A stretch of DNA of 15,312 nucleotides from Caldifarciminota bacterium (GTDB taxonomy: Bacteria > Hydrothermota > Tepidihabitantia > Tepidihabitantales > Tepidihabitantaceae). The DNA is taken from assembly GCA_016935295.1 (NCBI GenBank), contig JAFGRF010000139.1, forward strand, positions 1-15,312, written 5' to 3'. A model generated the notes under the pieces. The model was given only the letters and a program-made list of their open reading frames with translations, did no database searches and had not been told where the DNA came from. Positions within the stretch are counted from its first letter, which is position 1. Every line of letters starts with the position of its first letter. This document shows positions 1 through 6,480 of the stretch, piece by piece. Made by a program: the position numbers and the translations under genes.

Positions 1-2
1 AC

Positions 3-911
3 TGCGGCATCCGCGGGAGCCGGAAAATCGAGCGCTACCGCATGACCGAAGAAGAAGTGATGGAGTGCGTGCGAACCGCGCGACGACTCGAGTATGGCAC
101 GGTCGTGCTGCAGTCGGGTGAGGATTCGGGCTTGACTGCTGACTTCATCACCAGTCTGGTACGGCGTATCAAGGAGCAGGCGGGTCTGGCCGTTACGTTG
201 TCGCTCGGCGAGCGGAGTCGGGACGAACTCGCGAAGTGGCGGGAGGCCGGAGCAGACCGGTACTTGCTCAAGCATGAGACATCCGACCCGGAGCTCTTTC
301 ACCGCATCCACCCTGAGGCGCGGGACATGACCGAATCGGCCGTCGATTCGGATTGTGTCCCAAGCCGGACCACGAACCAACGGGTTGAGCTCCTGAAGCT
401 GATCCGCACACTCGGCTACGAGATCGGTTCGGGCGTGATGGTCGGGATTCCGGGCCAGACCTACGAGTCGCTTGCCGATGACATAATGCTCTTTCGGGAC
501 CTCGACATGGACATGGTCGGCTGTGGCCCGTTCGTTCCTCACCCCGACACGCCGCTCGGCCACTCCGGGACCCAGAGCCTGGAGTCGCAGGTGCCCACGA
601 CCGACACGATGTCAACCAAGGTCGTGGCGTTGACGCGGCTGGTCTGCCCGGACGCGAACATCCCTTCGACGACGGCGCTGGCCACGGTCAATCAGGAGCG
701 CGGCCGCGAACTCGGTCTCGAGCGTGGGGCAAACGTCTGGATGCCGAACTTGACTCCGCCCAAGTACCGTGCCCTGTACGAGATCTACCCAGGCAAGACC
801 AAGGTTATCGATACAGCGGAAGAGTTCCACGAGAATTTGCTCGCTACCCTTGCGAGTATGGGCCGGGTCCCGGGCAGAGGCCCGGGCGGGCGGAGGAGAG
901 TGACCAAGTGA
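3..911 (+). CDS. hydE: [FeFe] hydrogenase maturase HydE (radical SAM), 5' end cut off by window
   Basis: HydE is a radical SAM enzyme that helps build the dithiolate-bridged di-iron subcluster of the [FeFe]-hydrogenase H-cluster, in the cytoplasm together with HydF and HydG. The open frame enters from the left edge and ends at TGA 909-911. The first visible codons read CGIRGS, which fits the last Cys of the CxxxCxxC iron-sulfur motif followed by the family's CGLR-like sequence, so about 50-60 N-terminal residues are missing. Family hallmarks follow: VVLQSGEDSGLTADF, VTLSLGER, AGADRYLLKHETSDPELF, GSGVMVGIPGQTYESLADD, GPFVPHPDTPL and, near the end, GANVWMPNLTPPKYRALYEIYPGK. The ATG at 42 is internal, not the start. 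A short insertion (about DMTESAVDSDCVPS) follows the IHPEA segment. No hydF, hydG or hydrogenase gene is visible. The last codons run into an 8-nt repeat array. PylB and BioB are relatives but fit less well. Confidence 0.9.
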   Translation, partial: CGIRGSRKIERYRMTEEEVMECVRTARRLEYGTVVLQSGEDSGLTADFITSLVRRIKEQAGLAVTLSLGERSRDELAKWREAGADRYLLKHETSDPELFHRIHPEARDMTESAVDSDCVPSRTTNQRVELLKLIRTLGYEIGSGVMVGIPGQTYESLADDIMLFRDLDMDMVGCGPFVPHPDTPLGHSGTQSLESQVPTTDTMSTKVVALTRLVCPDANIPSTTALATVNQERGRELGLERGANVWMPNLTPPKYRALYEIYPGKTKVIDTAEEFHENLLATLASMGRVPGRGPGGRRRVTK

Positions 912-1010
912 TCGAGTGACCTAGTGGTCTAGTGCGGACAGCAAATCCGGACTCGCACTCGAGTGCTCTGCACTTGAACACTTGACCACTGGGCCACTTG
1001 ACCACGTCCC
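904..1010. repeat. Two mirrored 8-nt tandem arrays forming an imperfect inverted repeat
   Basis: The left array (904-935) is four octamers of pattern NNNAGTGN: CCAAGTGA, TCGAGTGA, CCTAGTGG, TCTAGTGC. The right array (971-1010) is the complementary orientation: CACTTGAA, CACTTGAC, CACTGGGC, CACTTGAC, CACGTCCC. Aligning 36 nt of the left arm with the reverse complement of the right arm gives 26 matches, so a long imperfect hairpin is possible. Between them lies a perfect 12-bp palindrome, GCACTCGAGTGC (955-966). The first unit overlaps the hydE stop codon and the fourth right-hand unit contains the -35 box of the next gene. The structure may act as a hydE transcription end; there is no U-tract, so this is inference. 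Confidence 0.75.
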
Positions 1011-1026
1011 TGACCCTTCCTATACT
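998..1026 (+). promoter_or_regulatory. Sigma70-type promoter for the GT39-like gene
   Basis: TTGACC (998-1003) and TATACT (1021-1026) are separated by 17 bp; each box is one base from consensus. The GTG start at 1035 is only 8 nt past the -10 box, so transcription would begin within a few bases of the start codon. The -35 box is part of an 8-nt repeat unit. Confidence 0.7.
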
Positions 1027-1034
1027 GGCCGGCC

Positions 1035-2930
1035 GTGCCTGAAACGGATCGCTGTCGCCCTGTAGAGCGCACGAACCACATTTGGCTCGCTGTTGCGCTC
1101 GCGCTGACGTTCCTTGCCCGCCTATGGTTTGTCCTCGGCATGCGCGGGCAGCCGTTCTCGATAATCGGGCCGCAGATGCTCGATTCGTACTACTATCACC
1201 GCTGGGCGATTGACATTATCTCCGGTAACTTCTGGGGCTCGGACGTCTTCTTCCTGAGGCCGCTCTACCCCTACCTGCTGGCGCTGGTCTACTCCGTCCT
1301 CGGTCAAAGCGTCCTCGCGGTGCAGTTCGTTCAGGCCGTGCTCGCGACCATCTCCTGCTTTCTCCTCTACGACACTGCCCGCCGCAGCTTCGGCAAGCGC
1401 CCCGCCGTTTTCGCATCCTTCGGCTTCGCCCTGACCGGTATCCTTGTTTTCTATACTGGTACCTTGCTCTACGTGGAGACTACCATCCTTTTGAGTCTGC
1501 TCTTCTTCTGGCTGATACTCATTGCAGGCAGACGCACGTGGCTGTGGATTGCGGCCGGCATCTGCTTCGGGCTACTTGTTATCTGCCGGCCGGAGATATT
1601 TCTCCTTCTGCCGTTTCTGTTCATCTGGTTGTGGTCGAGGGGAAACGGCGGCCGTTCACGGTTGCTGACGATGGCGGTCGCGGCTCTGGTGGTCATCGCG
1701 GTCGTACCGTTGCGCAACTACATCGTTGCCCGGGACCCGGTGCTTTTCACCGCCCATTCCGGCATCAACTTCTACTACGGCAACAACCCGGCCGCCGACG
1801 GCACCTGGCAGCCGACCGCCGAGCTTGAAAAAGGCGGCGGGTTTTCCCATGAACGGCTGGCGGAGATCAGCCGCTCAGTCGAGGGGAGAGAAGTGAAGCC
1901 ATCTCAGGCTTCCGCCTATTGGACCAGGCAGGGGCTCAGGTTCATCACTCACCAGCCAGGGCTGTACCTCCGTTTGCTCGGCCGGAAGCTCCTCCTTTCC
2001 TTCAGCAACTACGAGGTGCCAAACGACTACTACCCCGAGACCGCCCGCGCCGGCTCGCTCCCGCTCAGGCTGGCCTTCGTCGACTTCGGTCTCGTGCTCG
2101 CGCTCGGGTTCCTCGGCATGGTCTGGGCCTGGCCGAAGCGCGGACGGGTGCTGCCCGCGTACCTGTTTGTCGCTGCGTATTTCGTGTCGTCGCTCCTCTT
2201 CTACGTGCTCTCCCGGCTTCGCGCGCCGGTCGTCCCCTTCCTTCTGATGTTCGCAGGATACGGCTTGAGCGAACTCGTGGACTCATTGAGGCAGCGTCGA
2301 GTCATGCGGACCGTTGTCGCTGTGGTGATTGCGGTCGTGGTCTACATCGTCTCGGCCATCATTCCGGTAGACCGTTCGAGCTACTCGGCGCAGGCGTGGA
2401 CTCAGACCGGCAACATCCATCTCGAACAACAGGATTTCGGCAAAGCCGCGGCCGCGTTCCAACGGGCACTGGTGGCGCTGCCCTCCTATAGCTACGCTCG
2501 CTACTCGCTTGTGCTCGCGCTTGCTGGTGCCGGGCAGACCTCGGACGCCAAGGCCGAGGTACGCAAGATGGAGCAGGCGACTGCTGGCTCGAACGATCGC
2601 AAAACGCTCCTCAGTCTGGCAGCGGCCAGGATTGCCATCGCGAACGCCACCAGTACTGCGGACCCTGCCTGGAGACCGGCGAGACGACTGGCAGATGCGT
2701 GGGTTGCTATCTCGGAAGGGAAATACGCGAGAGCCGAGTCTCTCTACCGTACATCCCTCGACCAGAATCCTGACGACGCCGAATCCAGCTTCCTGTTGGG
2801 CATGGTCTATGCGAGGATGGACAGTTTGGTTCAGGCACGTGAGTGGCTGGCGCGCGCAGCAGCGATGGATCCCGCCAACGACGCGGCTCGCACCGCCCTG
2901 AAGTCGGTTGGGTCCAGGCTGCTGCGCTGA
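1035..2930 (+). CDS. Polytopic membrane glycosyltransferase (GT39/PMT_2-like) with C-terminal TPR repeats
   Basis: Members of the GT39/ArnT/PMT superfamily move a sugar from a polyprenyl-phosphate donor onto protein or lipid at the outer face of the cytoplasmic membrane. The 631-residue product starts with a cytoplasmic tail and TM1 (about 17-35). An extracytoplasmic loop follows with D50 in LDSYYYHRWAIDIISG, the position of the conserved acidic residue, then RPLYPYLLAL, typical of the family. Further hydrophobic segments lie at about 92-112, 124-164, 168-200, 208-226, 346-366, 373-412 and 424-444. Residues about 454-515 and 555-615 are soluble and resemble two pairs of TPR helices (AWTQTGNIHLEQQDFGKAAA; SFLLGMVYARMDSLVQAREW). 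The GTG at 1035 is chosen because it lies just after a strong promoter and gives a complete TM1; the next ATG falls after TM1. No Shine-Dalgarno sequence is visible, which fits a leaderless message. The exact sugar and acceptor cannot be read. Confidence 0.8.
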   Translation: MPETDRCRPVERTNHIWLAVALALTFLARLWFVLGMRGQPFSIIGPQMLDSYYYHRWAIDIISGNFWGSDVFFLRPLYPYLLALVYSVLGQSVLAVQFVQAVLATISCFLLYDTARRSFGKRPAVFASFGFALTGILVFYTGTLLYVETTILLSLLFFWLILIAGRRTWLWIAAGICFGLLVICRPEIFLLLPFLFIWLWSRGNGGRSRLLTMAVAALVVIAVVPLRNYIVARDPVLFTAHSGINFYYGNNPAADGTWQPTAELEKGGGFSHERLAEISRSVEGREVKPSQASAYWTRQGLRFITHQPGLYLRLLGRKLLLSFSNYEVPNDYYPETARAGSLPLRLAFVDFGLVLALGFLGMVWAWPKRGRVLPAYLFVAAYFVSSLLFYVLSRLRAPVVPFLLMFAGYGLSELVDSLRQRRVMRTVVAVVIAVVVYIVSAIIPVDRSSYSAQAWTQTGNIHLEQQDFGKAAAAFQRALVALPSYSYARYSLVLALAGAGQTSDAKAEVRKMEQATAGSNDRKTLLSLAAARIAIANATSTADPAWRPARRLADAWVAISEGKYARAESLYRTSLDQNPDDAESSFLLGMVYARMDSLVQAREWLARAAAMDPANDAARTALKSVGSRLLR

Positions 2931-3002
2931 ACCGCGCCCGGCTCACACCGTCACACGCCTTGCAGTTACGGCCTCTTTTTCAAATCGCGCCATTCCGGCG
3001 GG

Positions 3003-3030
3003 TTGACATTCGGCTGGCCGATTCTACAAT
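3003..3030 (+). promoter_or_regulatory. Strong sigma70-type promoter before leader ORF and SHOCT-like gene
   Basis: TTGACA (3003-3008) is a perfect -35 box and TACAAT (3025-3030) a one-mismatch -10 box with a 16-bp spacer. An ATG at 3037 lies 6 nt beyond the -10 box, so the transcript could begin on or next to that codon. Confidence 0.75.
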
Positions 3031-3036
3031 CGGGCG

Positions 3037-3150
3037 ATGGTCGAGCAGCCCCCGATCTTGGTACACCGGGGCTCGGGCGGAATCTGGCGCCTGCAGCGTG
3101 CATGCCCGGCCCGACCTTGGGCGAGTCCGGAATCGCCAAAGGAGTGTTGA
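3037..3150 (+). CDS. Possible leaderless 37-residue leader ORF
   Basis: The ATG at 3037 opens a frame of 37 codons ending with TGA 3148-3150, one base before the GTG start (3152) of the next gene. The product begins MVEQPPILVHRGSGG and ends ASPESPKEC; it matches no family I know. Its last codons, AAG GAG, are the Shine-Dalgarno sequence of the following gene, so ribosomes finishing here would sit on that site, a layout typical of translational coupling. It sits 6 nt after a strong -10 box, the same geometry as other starts in this window. A 37-codon frame free of stops is not rare at this GC content, so chance is a real alternative. Confidence 0.35.
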   Translation: MVEQPPILVHRGSGGIWRLQRACPARPWASPESPKEC

Positions 3151-3151
3151 C

Positions 3152-3904
3152 GTGAACGACAAGGCTAGAACTGGTTCCTTGAAGCCGCCCGCAGCCCGCA
3201 AGTCACGGCGGCACAGCCCCTGGCCGATAGTGATTGTCGTCGCGCTGCCGGTTTTCACCGTGTTCCTCCAGTTGCCAATGTGGGTCACGCTGGCCGTGCT
3301 GGTCATAGGGACAGTTCTGCTAGCCTTTAGTCCCCACTTGCGGGGAAGACGGGTCAGCGATCCGAAGAAGGCCTGGCTGCAACTCGTGGCCTATTTCGCA
3401 CGGCTCCAGTCGGCGCACGAGGCGCTGAAGCAATCGCCTGCCGATGCGGTCGCGCTTGAGCGGTTCGAGAAACTCCAGGCGGAATGCCTGGAGATGCTCA
3501 ACAGCCGGCGGGACTCCGAATGGGGCAAGGAGGCCGACTACGTCACGAAGGTCAGAGAAGAGATTGCTGCAATGTCGGCTTTGGCTCCGGACCAGCCCGG
3601 AAGCCAGGCGCCGGCACCAAGCCGGGAAGTCGGCCGACTGGAGGAGCTGAGAAGGCAGGGCCCGCTGTCTGATGGCGAGTTCTCCGTGCTGTCCGAGAGG
3701 CTCAGGGCCATGGCAGCGGACAAGGCAGACACCGTGTTTGAGGCGGTAGCCGCGTTCCAGCAGCAGTACCGGGAGAAGACAATCACCGAGGAGGGCTTCC
3801 ACGCAGCCCTGTGGGACTTCCTTGACAATCTCGACAACGGGAGCAGCACTGTCCCGCCGATGCCGGCGACTCTGGTACAGCCGGGTATCTCCGTCAGCGG
3901 CTGA
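3152..3904 (+). CDS. Two-TM membrane protein with tandem SHOCT-like motifs
   Basis: The frame stays open upstream to 2843, but the GTG at 3152 is preferred because AAAGGAG (3138-3144) lies 7 nt before it and a strong promoter lies at 3003-3030. The 250-residue product has a basic N-terminus, two adjacent hydrophobic helices (about 24-40 and 43-60) and a long soluble helical part. Residues 163-184 (LEELRRQGPLSDGEFSVLSE) look like a SHOCT motif, a short helical hairpin common at the ends of bacterial membrane proteins. Residues 202-228 (QYREKTITEEGFHAALWDFL) repeat the same pattern. The C-terminus is Ser/Pro-rich. I do not recognise a named family and no enzymatic residues stand out; a membrane-anchored oligomerising or scaffold role is only a guess. 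It is convergent with the flavodoxin gene. Confidence 0.7.
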   Translation: MNDKARTGSLKPPAARKSRRHSPWPIVIVVALPVFTVFLQLPMWVTLAVLVIGTVLLAFSPHLRGRRVSDPKKAWLQLVAYFARLQSAHEALKQSPADAVALERFEKLQAECLEMLNSRRDSEWGKEADYVTKVREEIAAMSALAPDQPGSQAPAPSREVGRLEELRRQGPLSDGEFSVLSERLRAMAADKADTVFEAVAAFQQQYREKTITEEGFHAALWDFLDNLDNGSSTVPPMPATLVQPGISVSG

Positions 3905-3930
3905 CGGATCGCAGCAGGACGCTGCATCCG
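3890..3930 (+). terminator. Two overlapping hairpins at the end of the SHOCT-like gene
   Basis: TCCGTCAG (3890-3897) pairs with CTGACGGA (3901-3908) around a CGG loop that abuts the TGA stop. CGGAT and GCAGC (3905-3915, one bulged C) pair with GCTGC and ATCCG (3921-3930). The two share bases 3905-3908, so they exclude each other. There is only a short TTCCC after the second, so intrinsic termination would be weak. Confidence 0.4.
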
Positions 3931-4140
3931 TTCCCAGAACGATCTCCGGCCCGCGAGTACGACCCGAAGAGACCAGGCAGGCTTCTGCACCGGCGTCTGT
4001 TCGCGGTCAGCGCCCCTGTGGACGGGCTAGCGCGCCCGTACCTCTTCCGGCAATCGGGCGAGAGAGTAGAGGGGCTCCTCGTGCAGGTCTCAGGCGGTGG
4101 TCTTCTGCGATCCGGTTCGGACCTGCCGCACTGCCGGATG
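3931..4140. other. Intergenic gap between convergent genes
   Basis: About 210 bp lie between the hairpins after the SHOCT-like gene and the stop codon of the minus-strand flavodoxin gene. Both strands carry open frames here, but none has a ribosome site or recognisable product. Nothing else was identified. Confidence 0.5.
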
Positions 4141-4671
4141 TCAGCCCTGAGTTACCGGTGGGCCGCCGAGGAGCGATACCAGGCCTGTTGCCCAGGCTTC
4201 GACTTCATCCCACCTGCGGAAGTCGCCAGGCGGTGCCTTGATCATCTTCATGATCTGCCGCGAGACGAAGCCGAGCTTCTGCGGGTCATAGGCGCCGCCG
4301 AACAGGCCTTCGCTCACCGGCTTCACCCGCTCGCGAACCGGAGCCAGGTAGGGACCGGCGGTGGCGCGGCCCTTTTCGTCGCAGTCTTTCATCGCCAGGC
4401 AGACGACAAACGCCGCGAAAGGCTTTGAGTTGAGGTCGGCCGCGTGTCGGCCCATGAACTTGAGCGCATCCGGGTGCAACCTGCCGGCGTGAACCGCGCT
4501 GCCGAGAACGACCCCTCCGTAGGATGAGATGTCACGTACCTCTTTGGCCCGCACCGCTTCGGCCGCGAGGCCCTTCCGGTTGAGGACCTCGGCTATCCGG
4601 TCAGCGATGCCGGCAGTGGAACCGGCCCAGGTTGCGTAGGCAACGAGTACCTTTGATGTTGTGTCAGTCAT
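4141..4671 (-). CDS. Flavodoxin-domain protein, HemG/Flavodoxin_5-like
   Basis: This is a 176-residue flavodoxin-fold protein expected to bind FMN and transfer electrons in the cytoplasm. The phosphate-binding loop is near the N-terminus (KVLVAYATWAGSTAGIADRI, the T/S-x-T/S-x-x position of flavodoxins). SSYGGVVLGSAVHAGRLHPD matches the second flavin-contact region and FAAFVVCLAM a central strand. The C-terminal GDFRRWDEVEAWATGL resembles the end of HemG-type menaquinone-dependent protoporphyrinogen oxidases and their uncharacterised relatives. The ATG at 4671 is chosen because AAAGGTG lies just upstream; a GTG at 4677 in the same frame overlaps that site. No heme-pathway neighbours are visible, so I would not assign HemG activity. 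Confidence 0.8.
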   Translation of the reverse strand: MTDTTSKVLVAYATWAGSTAGIADRIAEVLNRKGLAAEAVRAKEVRDISSYGGVVLGSAVHAGRLHPDALKFMGRHAADLNSKPFAAFVVCLAMKDCDEKGRATAGPYLAPVRERVKPVSEGLFGGAYDPQKLGFVSRQIMKMIKAPPGDFRRWDEVEAWATGLVSLLGGPPVTQG

Positions 4672-4689
4672 TGTCACCTTTCAGCGTGA

Positions 4690-4717
4690 ATGTTATTGGC
4701 AGCGTGCGCGTTGTCAA
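4690..4717 (-). promoter_or_regulatory. Promoter of the flavodoxin gene
   Basis: Read on the minus strand, TTGACA (4717-4712) is followed after 16 bp by TAACAT (4695-4690). The start codon at 4671 is 18 nt past the -10 box with a Shine-Dalgarno sequence between, so this gene has a short but normal leader, unlike several others here. Confidence 0.6.
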
Positions 4718-4747
4718 CCGGCGTGAGCCCGCACCCTCACGCACAAG

Positions 4748-4774
4748 GAAGCGGCCGGGCAAGCCGGCCGCTTC
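4748..4774 (-). terminator. Hairpin terminator after the exported-protein gene
   Basis: GAAGCGGCCGG (4748-4758) and CCGGCCGCTTC (4764-4774) form a perfect 11-bp stem with a GCAAG loop. It lies 19 bp past the stop codon of the minus-strand gene ending at 4793 and upstream of the flavodoxin promoter, so it separates the two units. The downstream tract on the minus strand (CTTGTG) is only weakly T-rich. Confidence 0.65.
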
Positions 4775-4792
4775 TTCCGTCACTGGTGTCTG

Positions 4793-5746
4793 CTAGCGAT
4801 ACTGGTCCACGAGGTCATCGGCATAGGCCGCGACCGACGCGGCGAGGTCGTCCACCTCGTTTATGCCGGCATCGACCATTTGGGCCGTGATGAACCGGTG
4901 GCCGGGATACCAGACGTAGGAGACCGATATCGCCGAGTTGTAACCCGGGTCGTCCGGGTCCCGCTCCATTGATATGATGTAGAGCTCAAGCCGCGCGTCG
5001 GTCTGCGAGTAGACAACCCGAAGTCCTTCGTTGCGAAGCTGCTCGCGGACCGAGTTGGCGAACGCTGAGCCGACGATATCGTCTCCGGTGTAGCGCACGT
5101 ATACTCCGACCCGGTGGTGCGGGATCCGGATAACGTGAGGGTAGTGGATGGGAGGGTAGTAGATGACCGGGCCCAAGTAGAAGAGGAATCGCCACGAACC
5201 GCGGTAGTGCCGGTACCGCCAATGGTCGTGCGGGCCATGCCAGCGGTGTCCGCCGAAATAGTGCGTGGGACGGCGGTCGAACGGGCCGGGACCAGGGCTG
5301 CCCTGGTAGCCGCCACGGCCGCCGCGCGGCTTGCGGGGTTCGCCGCTCGTCCGCGGGACGTTGATATCACCCGCTTCGCTCGGCTCGTAGCCGCTCGGCC
5401 TCGACTGAATCCGGATGGGCTCGGCCGGGGTGCGGTCCCGCTGTTCGGAAGAACTCGGGGCCTTAACCGTACTCCGTTCAGATTTCCCAGCCTGAGCGTT
5501 GCTCGACCTTGATGCGGGAGCCTGGGTGCTTCGGTCTCCGGACTTGGGAGAATGGTCCTCTGCAGGCCGGGACTGGTTCGCCCTGTCCGGCTTCTTGTCT
5601 TCGTCGTGCTGCTTGGCCTGGACGGCCGGAGCCTGACTGTCCTTGTCGGACCTGGAATTGTCCGCGACGGCATTGCCTCCGGCCCACGCCGTAAGAACAA
5701 ATGCCGCCACCGCCAGTACGATCAGCGTTCGTTTGGTACTCCTCAT
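4793..5746 (-). CDS. Exported protein, disordered N-half, His/Tyr/Trp-rich middle, conserved-looking C-domain
   Basis: The frame is open from 5899, but the ATG at 5746 is chosen because AAAGAGGTGA lies just before it and because it places a classical signal peptide at the N-terminus (MRSTKRTLIVLAVAAFVLTA, likely cleaved after about AVA at 26-28). The 317-residue product has a long Ser/Lys/Asp/Pro-rich, probably disordered region (about 30-140) and a Gly/Arg/Pro segment (140-160). An aromatic- and His-rich stretch (about 162-211: HYFGGHRWHG, HDHWRYRHYR, YYPPIHYPH) follows. A compact alpha/beta-looking C-terminal domain (about 214-317) contains VYVRYTGDDIVGSAFANSVR, ARLELYIISMERDPDDPG and VSYVWYPGHRFITAQMV. 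I recognise no named domain. The location would be periplasm or cell surface. The middle could bind metal or polymer, but no defined site is visible. Confidence 0.7.
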   Translation of the reverse strand: MRSTKRTLIVLAVAAFVLTAWAGGNAVADNSRSDKDSQAPAVQAKQHDEDKKPDRANQSRPAEDHSPKSGDRSTQAPASRSSNAQAGKSERSTVKAPSSSEQRDRTPAEPIRIQSRPSGYEPSEAGDINVPRTSGEPRKPRGGRGGYQGSPGPGPFDRRPTHYFGGHRWHGPHDHWRYRHYRGSWRFLFYLGPVIYYPPIHYPHVIRIPHHRVGVYVRYTGDDIVGSAFANSVREQLRNEGLRVVYSQTDARLELYIISMERDPDDPGYNSAISVSYVWYPGHRFITAQMVDAGINEVDDLAASVAAYADDLVDQYR

Positions 5747-6006
5747 ACTCACCTCTTTCGGATGGGTTGTACCTGCCACCCGTTCAGGAATTTCGCCAGC
5801 CGTGTCTGCTGCCTGTACGTCACGCGGGCCGGGTGCCACCCGAGACGATGCCTCGGATTCAGCGGCCACGCACTTACCATACCAACCACTTAGACACATA
5901 CAACTATACCATACCTGCTATTCCGGGAGAAGTGCGGTCCGGTGATCAGTATTCCCGCTGCCCTCGGTCTTCCTTGTTTTCCCCTCTTACGGCCTGCAAG
6001 TATTGC
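5747..6006. other. Upstream region of the exported-protein gene with a 9-bp direct repeat
   Basis: This 260-bp stretch has no convincing gene. On the minus strand it holds the leader of the exported-protein gene. TACCATACC occurs twice on the plus strand (5875-5883 and 5907-5915), 32 bp apart, or about three helical turns. Read on the minus strand, a weak promoter may be TTGTAT (5903-5898), 16 bp, TATGGT (5881-5876), with another TATAGT at 5908-5903. Two small hairpins (5830-5842 and 5840-5856) lie in the presumed leader. The start of transcription is uncertain. Confidence 0.4.
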
Positions 6007-6034
6007 TTGACAGAGGGAAAGCTAGGCCGAGAAT
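6007..6034 (+). promoter_or_regulatory. Promoter of the SWIB gene
   Basis: TTGACA (6007-6012) is a perfect -35 box; GAGAAT (6029-6034), 16 bp on, is a modest -10 box. Transcription from here would give a leader of about 78 nt carrying a GGCCG/CGGCC hairpin (about 6046-6063) and GCCCCAAAGGGGC (6091-6103) just before the ribosome site. Confidence 0.5.
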
Positions 6035-6118
6035 GAGGCATAAGTGGCCGACCAAAGGCGGCCGTCAGGGGTCCGAGGTAACCGAGAATTGCCCCAAAGG
6101 GGCAGAAAGGACTCGTAT

Positions 6119-6400
6119 ATGCCGAGAGGACAGGCCCTCATGAAGAGGACCGTGAAGTTGACGCCCGAGATGCAGCCGGTGTTCGGACCGGGCAAGGTCA
6201 TCAAGGTAAGCGACCTGAACAAGAAGCTCTGGGCCTACATCAAGAAGCACAAGCTGATGACCGGCGAAGGCCCGCTGATGAAGCGCTCCATCAAGGTGAC
6301 CGCCGAGATGAAGCCGGTGTTCGGCTCCAAGGCGACGATCAAGATCGGCGAGATGATGAAGCTGCTCTGGGTCTACATCAAGAAGCACAAGTTGTTCTAG
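6119..6400 (+). CDS. Small SWIB/MDM2-domain protein built from a tandem 46-codon duplication
   Basis: SWIB domains are small helical folds found in eukaryotic chromatin remodellers and as stand-alone basic proteins in some bacteria, where the function is poorly known. The ATG at 6119 is preferred over 6044 because AGAAAGGA (6104-6111) lies 7 nt upstream. The 93-residue product has two near-identical halves. Residues 1-46 run MPRGQALMKRTV...LWAYIKKHKL and 47-93 run MTGEGPLMKRSI...LWVYIKKHKLF. Across a 39-residue alignment (KRTVKLTPEM against KRSIKVTAEM onward) I count 22 identities. The two halves together match one SWIB domain (the PVFG turn, the LWxYIKKHKL helix), a fold that is itself pseudo-symmetric. 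High Lys content (isoelectric point clearly basic) suggests nucleic-acid contact. It is monocistronic, between its own promoter and terminator. Confidence 0.8.
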   Translation: MPRGQALMKRTVKLTPEMQPVFGPGKVIKVSDLNKKLWAYIKKHKLMTGEGPLMKRSIKVTAEMKPVFGSKATIKIGEMMKLLWVYIKKHKLF

Positions 6401-6413
6401 TTCTTTCAAGACA

Positions 6414-6463
6414 CGGCAACCGGGCTCGGGCGGAGAAGAACCGCGCGGGCCCGGAGCCGTTTT
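6414..6463 (+). terminator. Intrinsic terminator of the SWIB gene
   Basis: CGGC and CCGGGCTCGGGCGG (6414-6433) pair with CCGCGCGGGCCCGG and GCCG around an AGAAGAA loop, with small mismatches, and TTTT follows at 6460-6463. It lies 14 nt after the stop codon and also separates this gene from the convergent sulfatase gene. Confidence 0.8.
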
Positions 6464-6480
6464 GTGATGAGCGAACGAAG

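Noticed and set aside
1919..2491. 190-codon plus-strand frame inside the glycosyltransferase gene
   Set aside because: It is a high-GC shadow frame rich in Arg, Ala and Pro, with no ribosome site, while the overlapping frame has clear membrane helices.
4861..5700. 279-codon minus-strand frame over the exported-protein gene
   Set aside because: It is an Arg/Thr/Ser-rich out-of-frame product without recognisable domains; the main frame has a signal peptide and ribosome site.
5830..5856. GGGTGGCACC on the minus strand, similar to the T-box riboswitch core, in the leader of the exported-protein gene
   Set aside because: The following bases are CGGCCCGCG rather than GCG, no Stem I or specifier loop fits in the short leader, and the downstream gene is not an amino-acid or tRNA-charging gene.
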